From assembly GCF_017115045.1 (NCBI RefSeq), contig NZ_JABXKK010000090.1, positions 1 through 64,000 on the forward strand: a stretch of 64,000 bases of DNA. Direction: 5' to 3'. Below the pieces are notes generated by a model. That model had not been told where the DNA came from. It saw only the letters and a program-made list of their open reading frames with translations, and did not search any database. A program made the position numbers and the translations under genes. Numbering within the stretch: the first letter of the stretch is position 1; every line of letters starts with the position of its first letter. Origin of the DNA: Nostoc sp. NMS8. Lineage in GTDB: Bacteria > Cyanobacteriota > Cyanobacteriia > Cyanobacteriales > Nostocaceae. This document shows positions 26,242 to 34,808 of this stretch, one piece after another.

Positions 26242-26712
26242 ATGTCTCAACGCAAGTTGCCCAAAGGCCGTAGTGTTAGTTCAGTTGCTCTAGAACCAGA
26301 AGTTGCGATCGCAGTTATTGGACTTTTTTCCGCAGCTGCCGATGGTGAAGGTATTTCTTCAACCGAAGAATATGCTTTAAGTGAATTTCTCAGTCGGGTT
26401 AGCTTATTTGAAGATTATTCTGACGATGACTTTGAAGAATTAACCGAAAAAGTCGTCAGCTTAATTGAAGAAGAAGATCCAGAAGATTTAATCGCCCAAT
26501 CCATCGAATCCTTACCCAATAGAGGTTATCGCGAAGCTGCATATATCACAGCAATCTTAGTAGTAGGGATTGATGAAGAAGTACCCGAAAGTGAACAAGA
26601 TTATGTCTCTGAGCTTCAGGAAGCCTTAAAGATTTCAGATGAACGCGCACAAGAACTTATAGACGGAGTATTCGGGGAAGACGAAGACGAAGATGAAGAT
26701 GAAGATGAATAA
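26242..26712 (+). CDS. TerB-like protein with acidic tail
   Basis: 156 residues. The core (EVAIAVIGLFSAAADGEGIS, then AAYITAILVVGIDEEVPESE) matches the helical TerB/DjlA-type fold, with the acidic AADGEGIS and GIDEEVPESE turns that may bind metal. The last dozen residues are a run of alternating Glu and Asp. TerB proteins are linked to tellurite resistance and stress in other bacteria, but no other ter genes are here. AGAGGA precedes the ATG at 26242. Sixty bases separate it from the following peptidase gene. Confidence 0.65.
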   Translation: MSQRKLPKGRSVSSVALEPEVAIAVIGLFSAAADGEGISSTEEYALSEFLSRVSLFEDYSDDDFEELTEKVVSLIEEEDPEDLIAQSIESLPNRGYREAAYITAILVVGIDEEVPESEQDYVSELQEALKISDERAQELIDGVFGEDEDEDEDEDE

Positions 26713-26774
26713 GAGTATTAATTTACTCCCGTCCAACTAAGGTATTATCATCAAGTAGTTTTAATAACTATCTG

Positions 26775-28238
26775 ATGACTAGGAAAATTTCTCTTAGCTT
26801 GATGCTGCTGTTTCTGGGTACTCAAATTGGTGTTACCCAGCCAGCAGCTAAAGCACAAACCCCAGTTGCACCAGCAACTACCACAAAATCAATTTGCTCT
26901 ACCCAACTGGGAACAGCCATAGATACTGTAATCAATCGTCCCTTATTTAGTCGGGTGCGTTGGGGAATTTTGGTACAACCCCTGTCAACCGGACAAACTC
27001 TTTACAGTCGAGATGCCGAGAAGTATTTTACTCCCGCGTCTAATCTGAAATTGCTGACAACAGCAGCAGCATTACAAACATTGGGTGCTAATTTTCGGAT
27101 TCGCACCTCTATTTATCAGAATGGTAATGGTGTTTTAAGTGTTGTTGGTAGAGGAGATCCTAGCTTAAGTGATACTCAACTACAAGCATTAGCACAGCAG
27201 CTAAAACAGAAAGGTATTACCAAAATTCAGCGATTGATCGCTGATGATAGTTATATTCAAGGCGATATTGTTAACCCCACTTGGCAATGGGAAGATGTGC
27301 AGTCAGACTATGGCACACCAGTCAGCAGCTTTATTCTCAATCAAAATATTTTTAGTTTAAAACTTGTACCACAGGCTGTAGGTAAATCTTTGCAAGTCGT
27401 GTGGATTGATCCTGGCGAGGCGAAACAATGGCGGATAATTAATCAGTCAGTAACCGCTGCCCAAAATCAACCAAGCTACGTTAATGTTACTCGCGAATTA
27501 TCAGGAACAACATTACGAATTCAGGGACAACTGACAACGAATTCTGAACCATCTTTAATAGATTTGCCTGTAGTTGATCCTAATTATTACTTCTTACGAC
27601 GCTTCCGTAGTGCTTTGGCAACAGAAAAAATTACTTTGGGACAAACATTAGTAGTAAGTGGTGGTGTTCATCAAGAGGAAATAGCATTCGTAGAGTCGCC
27701 ACCTTTATCTGAATTATTAATGGAAACTCTTCAGAATAGTAATAATCTTTATGCTGAAGCACTCCTGAGAGCATTAGCTGTGAAAAAACCCAGAGTTAAA
27801 AATCAGACTAGTGCTGATGTCGGTTTGGAGGTTGTCAAAGCCAGTTTAACTAAATTGGGAGTTGATCCAGCAAATTATATTTTAGTGGATGGTTCGGGTT
27901 TGTCCCGTCGCAATTTAGTGACACCAGAAGCTTTCGTACAAATTTTGCGGGCGATCGCAAAAACACCAACTGCATATATCTATCGTACATCTTTACCCGT
28001 AGCAGGTAAAAGTGGAACTCTCAAGGGCCGCTTTCAAGATACACCTGCTGAGGGTATTGTGCAAGCAAAAACAGGTACGTTAAATGGTGTCGTTTCTCTA
28101 TCTGGATACATAAATGCACCAAAGTATGAGCCGCTGGTTTTTAGTATTATCGTCAATCAGTCGGATCAGTCTGCAACAGTTATACGCCAGGCAATTGATG
28201 AAGTTGTTGTGTTGTTAACACAATTGCATCACTGTTAA
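26775..28238 (+). CDS. dacB: D-alanyl-D-alanine carboxypeptidase/endopeptidase (PBP4 family, S13)
   Basis: 487 residues with a signal peptide (MTRKISLSLMLLFLGTQIG). Penicillin-binding motifs are present: SxxK as S89NLK, SxN as SNN (in NSNNLYAEALL), and KTG in QAKTGTLNG. The insert between SxxK and SxN fits class C PBP4. The enzyme trims or cuts peptidoglycan peptide bridges in the periplasm. It lies 30 bases upstream of an S66 peptidase gene, so the two are probably co-transcribed and both handle muropeptides. Confidence 0.88.
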   Translation: MTRKISLSLMLLFLGTQIGVTQPAAKAQTPVAPATTTKSICSTQLGTAIDTVINRPLFSRVRWGILVQPLSTGQTLYSRDAEKYFTPASNLKLLTTAAALQTLGANFRIRTSIYQNGNGVLSVVGRGDPSLSDTQLQALAQQLKQKGITKIQRLIADDSYIQGDIVNPTWQWEDVQSDYGTPVSSFILNQNIFSLKLVPQAVGKSLQVVWIDPGEAKQWRIINQSVTAAQNQPSYVNVTRELSGTTLRIQGQLTTNSEPSLIDLPVVDPNYYFLRRFRSALATEKITLGQTLVVSGGVHQEEIAFVESPPLSELLMETLQNSNNLYAEALLRALAVKKPRVKNQTSADVGLEVVKASLTKLGVDPANYILVDGSGLSRRNLVTPEAFVQILRAIAKTPTAYIYRTSLPVAGKSGTLKGRFQDTPAEGIVQAKTGTLNGVVSLSGYINAPKYEPLVFSIIVNQSDQSATVIRQAIDEVVVLLTQLHHC

Positions 28239-28267
28239 TATGATACTTTTCACTTTTAAATTTTTTC

Positions 28268-29170
28268 ATGCCAGCCAAAATTTTACCACCGCCCTTGAAA
28301 CCTGGAGACTTACTACGAGTAATTGCCCCTAGTGGTGCTTTGCGAGAATTTGAGGCATTTGAACGGAGTCTAGAAATTTGGCGATCGCGCGGTTATCAAT
28401 TACAAGTCAGTCCCCAGGTAGATGACAAATGGGGTTATTTAGCAGGAACAGATGAAACCCGTCGTCACCAACTAGCGGCAGCATGGCAAGATCCTGATTG
28501 TCGTGGTATCCTTTGTGCCAGAGGCGGTTTTGGTAGCACTCGCATCTTAGAAAATTGGAATTGGTCAAACTCAGGGCTTCCCAAATGGCTCATCGGCTTT
28601 TCTGATATCACCGCTTTATTATGGAGCCTTTATACAGCAGGTATTTCCGGCGTTCACGGCCCGGTAATGACGACTTTGCCAGATGAAACAGATTGTTCAA
28701 TTGAGCGATTATTTGATTGGTTAGAAAGTAGTTCTTTCACCCCTCTCAAAGGTTGCGGCTGGGGTGGTGGCGTAGTTACTGGCACTTTATTACCAGGTAA
28801 TCTCACGGTGGCTACTCACCTTTTGGGTACACCAATCCTGCCAAATCTAAATGGTGTAATTCTGGCGTTGGAAGATGTTACAGAAGCACCTTATCGCATT
28901 GATAGGATGCTGACACAGTGGCGTTTGAGTGGTGCTTTATCTCAAGTCTGCGGTATTGCTTTGGGTGGTTTTACTCGCTGTGAAGCGCCACCAACTATAT
29001 CTAGTTTTAGTGTAGAAGAAGTATTGCGCGATCGCTTAGGTGATTTGGGGATTCCTGTTGTCTCCGATTTACCTTTTGGCCATGATAGTCCCAATGCAGC
29101 CTTACCGGTGGGTGTAGAGGTAACTTTAGATGGGGATGCGGGAATATTAGCGATCGCGCATCCACATTAA
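28268..29170 (+). CDS. LD-carboxypeptidase (peptidase S66, LdcA/MccF family)
   Basis: 300 residues. Starts LKPGDLLRVIAPSGA, with GILCARGGFGSTRIL and the nucleophile serine in IGFSDITAL, then GVHGPV; later Glu (LALEDVTEAPYRIDRML) and His (FGHDSPNA) complete the expected triad. The LdcA branch removes the terminal D-Ala from tetrapeptides during peptidoglycan recycling, while MccF cleaves microcin C. The adjacent PBP4-type gene supports the cell-wall role. No signal peptide, so it is cytoplasmic. Confidence 0.87.
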   Translation: MPAKILPPPLKPGDLLRVIAPSGALREFEAFERSLEIWRSRGYQLQVSPQVDDKWGYLAGTDETRRHQLAAAWQDPDCRGILCARGGFGSTRILENWNWSNSGLPKWLIGFSDITALLWSLYTAGISGVHGPVMTTLPDETDCSIERLFDWLESSSFTPLKGCGWGGGVVTGTLLPGNLTVATHLLGTPILPNLNGVILALEDVTEAPYRIDRMLTQWRLSGALSQVCGIALGGFTRCEAPPTISSFSVEEVLRDRLGDLGIPVVSDLPFGHDSPNAALPVGVEVTLDGDAGILAIAHPH

Positions 29171-29310
29171 GTTAAAATCAGATCCGCTGAATTAAAGAAA
29201 ATGAGTGTATCAAAAGTTCCTTTTGGTAGCATTTCTATATAAAAACTATAGATAGTGTAAAATATTACATGTTTGAACGCTTGTATGATTATTCAAGGGA
29301 AACGTGATTG

Positions 29311-30114
29311 ATGGATAAAAACTTAATAATTGATGTCGGCGTTCACACAGGTGAAGATACAGAATTTTACTTAAAAAAAGGCTTTCAGGTTGTTGGTATT
29401 GAGGCTCATCCTAAGCTTTACGAAGCTACAAAAAAGCGACTGAATTTATACATAGAAAAGGGTCAACTTACCCTCCTAAATATTGCTATATCACCGAAAG
29501 ATGAGCCAGTCACATTTTACGCCAACTTGGAGAGAAGCTTTTGGGGTACAACTTCACCAGATTGGGCTATTCGGAACAAAAGCTCTTTTGATGCGCCTTC
29601 TATTGAGATAACTGTAGAAGGGCGCAGATTTGAAAGAATTTTGGAGGAGTTTGGCATTCCCTACTATCTCAAAGTAGATATTGAAGGTGCTGATTTATTA
29701 TGTATACAAGCATTACGGCAGTTTAATACTAAACCACAGTTCTTATCTATAGAATCAACCAAGACTTTTTGGAAAGAACTGCTGGAAGAATTTGCGCTAT
29801 TAAAAGAACTTGGTTATCATAAATTCAAAGCCATCAGTCAAGGGCACGTACCTAAACAAATCTGCCCTTCACCAGCACGAGAAGGTCAATATATCCCACA
29901 TCAGTTTCAATATGGCGCTAGCGGACTTTTTGGTGAAGAAACCCCAGGTAATTGGCTTTCTGAAAATGAAGTAATCAAAGTCTACAAAGGCATTTTTTGG
30001 ACTTATAAAATAATCGGAGTGAATGGGATTATTTATCGGTTCCCCATAGGGAAAATATTCCTAGACAAGCTTAAAATCCAGGAACCTTGGTATGATACTC
30101 ATGTTAGTTTATGA
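29311..30114 (+). CDS. FkbM-family methyltransferase
   Basis: About 267 residues from the ATG at 29311 (a TTG directly before it is also in frame); AAGGGA lies about ten bases upstream. The SAM-binding motif IIDVGVHTGEDTEFY and the acidic strand end VVGIEAHP are clear, followed by YLKVDIEGADL, typical of FkbM enzymes. The family O-methylates sugars or small molecules. It opens a cluster of methyltransferase and glycosyltransferase genes, so a glycan target is plausible. Confidence 0.8.
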   Translation: MDKNLIIDVGVHTGEDTEFYLKKGFQVVGIEAHPKLYEATKKRLNLYIEKGQLTLLNIAISPKDEPVTFYANLERSFWGTTSPDWAIRNKSSFDAPSIEITVEGRRFERILEEFGIPYYLKVDIEGADLLCIQALRQFNTKPQFLSIESTKTFWKELLEEFALLKELGYHKFKAISQGHVPKQICPSPAREGQYIPHQFQYGASGLFGEETPGNWLSENEVIKVYKGIFWTYKIIGVNGIIYRFPIGKIFLDKLKIQEPWYDTHVSL

Positions 30115-30160
30115 ACCCACTATTTTATCCTGACATGTAAAAACTACTGTGGGGCTTGAG

Positions 30161-30282
30161 TTAGAGGATGTTTGAAAAGCATTAGGCGAATAGAATTCGC
30201 TACTACACAAACCAAGTCCACCTCCGTGTAAAGCGTGAAAAATCAAGGGTTTTGTCTCGTGTAGCCGCGATTTCTAATCGCC
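30161..30282. repeat. inverted-repeat element between two methyltransferase genes
   Basis: A TTAGAGGATGTTTGAAAAG unit (30161-30179) is followed by an imperfect inverted repeat: GGCGAATAGAATTCGCTACT at 30185 pairs with the end GTAGCCGCGATTTCTAATCG..CC at 30282. Related ends occur at 52673-52795, and the first unit recurs in variant form near 11762, 11908 and 52938. Confidence 0.65.
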
Positions 30283-30290
30283 TCTTAAAC

Positions 30291-31034
30291 TCAATCCCAT
30301 TTCCGGTAGCAACGAGCTGTACAGTAATAAGGGTGAAAAACTTCTAAGAATTTGCTCTGAATCGTCCTGTAGAAAGTCTCTACTACTTGAGGATCATCAA
30401 TGTGAAAAGGATAATCTTGATTAAAGCCTTTAAAGAAATACCAATTCAAGATTGTTTTACCAGTAGGTGTCAGCGCTTGATAAAACTTTAGTAACTGTTG
30501 AGTGGGGTCTGACAAATGTTCTAAAACATCAAAAGAAATGATAGTATCAAAAGTCTCTTTTTCCGGCATTTCTAAGTAAAAACTCATTTTGTGGCTCAAA
30601 CCCATCTGTTCAGCTCGATAACGCACAAAATCATAATGAATAGGATTAAGATCGCAATAGATTACTTGCTCAACCTGTGGACAAAGGGCAGCATTAAGTG
30701 CATGAGTCCCAATCCCGCCACCAAAATCTAACACCCGACCTTGAGCATGATCTACAATCAAATGTAACGTGTTTTCAATATTTTGACTTTGTTCTAGATG
30801 CCAAGCTCCCAACTCAAATAAATAAACTTCTCCCACTTGTTCGCGATAAAAGTCTGTTGCTTTTTCCCAATCAAAATCTTTATGGCCTAACTCGGCCATT
30901 TCTTCTTGTCCTGTTGCTAATCTTTTTTCTAGTGTTTCTGAATCTAAATGCAAAAATTCCTGTAGATGCTGTTTTAAGTTAAATGAATTTTGCCAATAAT
31001 CGCTTAAGAAAGCTGGAGCGGGATGCTTAACCAT
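30291..31034 (-). CDS. class I SAM-dependent methyltransferase
   Basis: 247 residues. SAM motif I is VLDFGGGIGTHAL, motif II ends IYCDLNP, and TIISFDVLEHL gives motif IV. The N-terminal helix region (FNLKQHLQEFLHLDSETLEKRL) is not recognised. The substrate is unknown. Its minus-strand direction, opposite to the flanking FkbM and glycosyltransferase genes, argues against a single operon, though the cluster as a whole is rich in sugar-modification enzymes. Confidence 0.8.
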   Translation of the reverse strand: MVKHPAPAFLSDYWQNSFNLKQHLQEFLHLDSETLEKRLATGQEEMAELGHKDFDWEKATDFYREQVGEVYLFELGAWHLEQSQNIENTLHLIVDHAQGRVLDFGGGIGTHALNAALCPQVEQVIYCDLNPIHYDFVRYRAEQMGLSHKMSFYLEMPEKETFDTIISFDVLEHLSDPTQQLLKFYQALTPTGKTILNWYFFKGFNQDYPFHIDDPQVVETFYRTIQSKFLEVFHPYYCTARCYRKWD

Positions 31035-31403
31035 GAATTTAATTAACTATTATCATTAACTCAATATTCTATATCTTAAACTGAATCAATCTTTTATACT
31101 TACTTTTTTTCAAAAATCTAAGTTTTAATAATTTATGCAATCTGGAAACAATAATTCTCGCATAAAACATATAATTAGGTGATTTATTAAAGGCAATTGC
31201 CCCTAATACAACACGGTGTAAATAAACCACCTATTCTCAATCAATGAAACGCTTACATTGTATTCATTTTGAATTTTCAATCCCGCCTTGCGGTACTAAT
31301 GAGCTTTGCTATAATTAGAAGTATTTACAGGTTAGAAACAGAGGCGATCACATGGTTATAATTGTATTCAGTCATAACCTACAATTTGCACTCAAAAGTT
31401 GAA
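31035..31403. other. AT-rich spacer
   Basis: No gene, hairpin or clear repeat recognised, apart from a short CCCGCCTTGCGG fragment near 31288 that resembles part of the dispersed repeats. Confidence 0.4.
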
Positions 31404-32114
31404 CTATTTCTGTATCACCACCAGATAATCACGTTCCAGATAAAAGTTATTTCCATCTGGCGTAGACTCTTTAATCACAGTCATCTGTGCCTTTTCTATG
31501 AGCCACTTAATTGCTTCTGGTGAAGTTGGATAATACAAATTTTCACTATCTGCTTTGCTGCAAAACCTTGTCCAACCATTGGGTGTGGTTATACTGCTAG
31601 TATGAATAAAAGCTCTCCCACCCTCTTTGAGTATTTTATAAATACTGTTTAAATATTTCCAAATTGTTGGTATATCCAAATGTACAAAAACATCGAAAGA
31701 ATATATGAAATCAAATGTTTCACTCAACCCGGCTTCAAATTCAGAGTTTTCCATTAAATGAAACTCTACCTGATGATAGTGTCCAATCCTTTCTTTTGCC
31801 TTATCTAGCATTGCTGGTGCTACATCAAAACAGTATAGCTTTTCGACATTTTCAACTACTTTAGCTGCAATTCTAGCACCACCAACACCTATCTCTGCAA
31901 CTGTGCTGTTTTTAGTTAAAAATGGGAAAATATATTCACAAATAATTTCTTCCACATCTTCTGCTGTCCCCCATTCATCACCTAAATAACTTATGGAAGA
32001 ATCTTTTTCAGGCTGTGCAATTTGATCGTTAGGAATTTGAAAATTATATTTACTCCACTGTTGAGCATACTCGTTCCAGAAGTTTCTATTAATTTCCAAA
32101 TTTGATGGCTGCAT
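31404..32114 (-). CDS. class I SAM-dependent methyltransferase
   Basis: 236 residues from the ATG at 32114; a longer frame to 32183 would add a hydrophobic 23-residue leader, but the family normally starts near NRNFWNEYAQQWSKY, so the inner start is preferred. SAM motif I is VAEIGVGGARIAAKV, motif II YCFDVAPAML, motif IV FIYSFDVFVHL, followed by GRAFIHTSS. The substrate is unknown. It is encoded divergently from the GT2 gene. Confidence 0.78.
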   Translation of the reverse strand: MQPSNLEINRNFWNEYAQQWSKYNFQIPNDQIAQPEKDSSISYLGDEWGTAEDVEEIICEYIFPFLTKNSTVAEIGVGGARIAAKVVENVEKLYCFDVAPAMLDKAKERIGHYHQVEFHLMENSEFEAGLSETFDFIYSFDVFVHLDIPTIWKYLNSIYKILKEGGRAFIHTSSITTPNGWTRFCSKADSENLYYPTSPEAIKWLIEKAQMTVIKESTPDGNNFYLERDYLVVIQK

Positions 32115-32183
32115 TGATAAATACTGTAGATGGATAACAGGTAGTAATAGTACCACAGTTGAGAGAGCCAGAGCAAATTTCAA

Positions 32184-32741
32184 TCTTAGCGATAGGTTGC
32201 CAAATGCGATTAATCAGCAGGTATAGCGGTTCTTGTTCAAATAAGGTACGCCCGTAGGGGCAATTCATGTAGACGCGTTCGCGTTCGCGGAGCGTGTCGC
32301 AGACAAGCCTCTCCAAGAGTTGCGACTTCCCGCAGGATATTACCCCTACACCTTGTGATAAAATTTCGTACCGCATTTGAGTGGGAACCGCTGCACTTGT
32401 AATTGTATAGACACGCCCACTAATCTAGGCTATAGTCCCGAAAGGAAAAATAAGGAAAATGCCATCTTTAGGACAATAATGTTTAAGTAGTGTTTTTTGA
32501 AGTCTGCAAAATTGCCTCAGGGAGTCAAGCAGTATAGTATAAATGGTAAAATTTACTTACCTTTACTGTACAGCAAGTATTGTACGATGCCTTCTCTACG
32601 AGACGCTCCGTGAATGGTGGGTGTAGCTATCCCTTAGTGAATAAATGAATAAATCACAAATAGCATTATTATTTGGTTGTGATGCTGGATTGTTAGTGTG
32701 AACAATTTTCAACTAGTTACAAATTGAACATCTAAACTCTT
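32184..32741. other. spacer with dispersed repeats before the GT2 gene
   Basis: No convincing gene. A repeat unit with GACGCGTTCGCGTTCGCGGA then GCGTGTCGCAGAC lies near 32271-32306, and a CTTCTCTACGAGACGCTCCG unit lies near 32590. Both belong to mosaic repeat types seen elsewhere in the window. Confidence 0.5.
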
Positions 32742-33401
32742 ATGAGTCCTATTGTCTTTGACTTCAGTCTCGAAATTTCAGTTATACTTTGTACCTACAA
32801 CCGAGAAAAATATTTGAATACTTGCATCAATAGTGTCCTTGAGCAAACTTTTAAAGATTGGGAACTGTTGGTAGTTGATGATGGTAGCCAAGATAATACT
32901 TTTGAAATTGTCAATCCATATTTGCAAAAATTTAATAATATACGTTACTTAAAACACCAAAATAAAAAATTAGGGTACTCTAAAAACGCCGGAATTCAAG
33001 CTTCCTTTGGCAAATACATCACATTTATTGATAGCGATGATACATATAAAACCAATCATCTGGAGTCGCGACTTAGATACATGCATGCTAATCCAGAAAT
33101 TGACTTGATAGAAGGAGGATTTTTTTCTGAAGAAGAGATTTTTGTCGCCGATTATTTTCAACCAGGTAAAATCATTAATTTACGCGAATGTGTTTTAGGC
33201 CCGACATTTTTTGGTAAGAGGCGAGTATTTTTTGAATTGCAGGGATTTAATAATATTCCCTATGGAGAAGATACGGACTTTTGGAAACGAGCAGAAAAAA
33301 TTTTCAAAACTCAAAAAGTTACAGAACCGCAAACCTACGTTTATACAAGAGCAGAAACGAGCATTACCAAGGATGTTTTGGAACAGCGCTCATTCACCTA
33401 A
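32742..33401 (+). CDS. GT2-family glycosyltransferase
   Basis: 219 residues with a GT-A fold: SVILCTYNREKYL, VVDDGSQDN, and the metal-binding FIDSDD (DxD). The later GEDTDFWKRAEK supplies the expected catalytic acidic pair. It is at the short end for GT2 enzymes but looks complete through the catalytic core. It probably transfers a sugar from a nucleotide donor. No membrane segment. It is followed, after a hairpin-bearing gap, by a GT4 gene on the same strand. Confidence 0.83.
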   Translation: MSPIVFDFSLEISVILCTYNREKYLNTCINSVLEQTFKDWELLVVDDGSQDNTFEIVNPYLQKFNNIRYLKHQNKKLGYSKNAGIQASFGKYITFIDSDDTYKTNHLESRLRYMHANPEIDLIEGGFFSEEEIFVADYFQPGKIINLRECVLGPTFFGKRRVFFELQGFNNIPYGEDTDFWKRAEKIFKTQKVTEPQTYVYTRAETSITKDVLEQRSFT

Positions 33402-33462
33402 AAACTTGAATTCGGTTTATCGAACAGAATTCAGGAGTCAGAATTTAGAATGGGCTAAACCC

Positions 33463-33500
33463 CCGCTAGTCTTAGAGAATTCATTCTGTAAGACTAGCGG
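33463..33500. repeat. hairpin between the two glycosyltransferase genes
   Basis: Arms CCGCTAGTCTTA (33463-33474) and TAAGACTAGCGG (33489-33500) are exact complements around 14 bases. Several GAATTC-bearing words (TTGAATTCGG, AGAATTCAGG) flank it. It is probably a dispersed palindromic repeat; a terminator is possible but no T run follows. Confidence 0.65.
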
Positions 33501-33587
33501 ATAGCGAGTATTTTCGAGTCGCGTCTTGATTGTGACTACTGAATTCTTCTTCGACTCAATCCACTCAGTATAACGCTACCTGCAACT

Positions 33588-34754
33588 ATGCATATTTGTC
33601 ATATAGTTTTGAATAACATTGGTGGAGCGCCAAAAGTTGCTGATTCGCTAATTTCTTCTCAGTCCAAAGCTGGCTACGAAGTTTCTACTGTGGTGCTTAC
33701 TGTTTTAGAGTCACAATGGATAGTATCTTTTAAAGCAGCCAAAACTGTGATTGTGATGAAAGTTGCAGGTACTCTATTTATTATTGGGGGAATGATACAT
33801 CAAATATGGGTAGCAATAAGATTAAGCAGGGTGATTGCTGAACAAAAACCGGATATTATTGTTTGTCATACTGCATTTATTACTAAACTCTTTTATTTAT
33901 CTAAATTTATTCCTGGCAGTTTCTCTGTTCCCTACATTAGCTATATTCACAGCGATTATATTTCTGAATCATACGTTGAACGTAAAACAAACCTCCTTAG
34001 CGCATTGATTCAAAACTTATTTATCAGTCTTGTTAGCAGAATCGATATGCTTGCGCTTCAGCAAGCTAGTGGATTAATATTTGTTTGTAATTCTCTCTAT
34101 CAAAGATTCGTAAATATTGGGTTAAAGCATCATCGAATTGTGATATCATATAATCCAGCTATAGATGATATTAGTAACCAACCTCTTCATCTTACAGCCA
34201 AATCTTGGTTGAACAATTCGCAGTTGATTACCTTTGTATGTGCTTCTAGATTTCATCATCAAAAAGACCACAAAACCTTACTCAAAGCATTTGCTAAAGT
34301 TAGTGAAAATCACTTAAATATTCGGCTAATTTTGTTAGGGGAAGGTGATTTAGAGACAGAGATACAAGCTCTAGCAAAATTTTTAGATATTGACGAGATT
34401 GTGCTATTTGTCGGTTCTGTTCTCAATCCTAGAGCTTATTTCTCACTCTCTAGAGCAGTTATACTTGCTTCCCATTTTGAAGGCTTACCACTGGTTCTTG
34501 TAGAAGCTGTAGCTAGTGGGGTAACATTTATTGCCACTGATTGCCCAGTTGGCCCACGTGAGATTTCTGAAGTACTTAAATGTGGAACAATAATACCACC
34601 AAGTAATGTAGATGCGTTAGCAGCAGCCATTATTGACCATGTAAAAACTCCTCAGGAGAAGATTGAACGCTCTGAGGAAATTGCACAATTATTTAGTGCG
34701 GCTAGCTGTGCTGAAAGATTAGAAGTTTTGATAGAACAAGTTATTTCAGAATGA
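33588..34754 (+). CDS. GT4-family glycosyltransferase
   Basis: 388 residues, GT-B fold. The N-terminal NIGGAPKVADSLISSQSKAG and the C-terminal domain with LLGEGDLE, ASHFEGLPLVLVEAVASG and DCPVGPREI match GT4 retaining transferases with the E-x7-E-type acidic residue pair. It likely adds a sugar during surface polysaccharide or glycolipid assembly. An internal hydrophobic stretch (LFIIGGMIHQIWVAI) may dip into the membrane. The start is ATG at 33588, and an ABC-type binding protein follows after 54 bases. Confidence 0.85.
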   Translation: MHICHIVLNNIGGAPKVADSLISSQSKAGYEVSTVVLTVLESQWIVSFKAAKTVIVMKVAGTLFIIGGMIHQIWVAIRLSRVIAEQKPDIIVCHTAFITKLFYLSKFIPGSFSVPYISYIHSDYISESYVERKTNLLSALIQNLFISLVSRIDMLALQQASGLIFVCNSLYQRFVNIGLKHHRIVISYNPAIDDISNQPLHLTAKSWLNNSQLITFVCASRFHHQKDHKTLLKAFAKVSENHLNIRLILLGEGDLETEIQALAKFLDIDEIVLFVGSVLNPRAYFSLSRAVILASHFEGLPLVLVEAVASGVTFIATDCPVGPREISEVLKCGTIIPPSNVDALAAAIIDHVKTPQEKIERSEEIAQLFSAASCAERLEVLIEQVISE

Positions 34755-34808
34755 GTATAAATTGAAGAATATGCTATTTTACCTAATATTTATATTTAAA
34801 GAGTTTGT

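Noticed and set aside
31991..32376. Short minus-strand frames upstream of the methyltransferase
   Set aside because: One overlaps the methyltransferase in another frame and the other runs through a dispersed repeat; neither has a ribosome site or domain.
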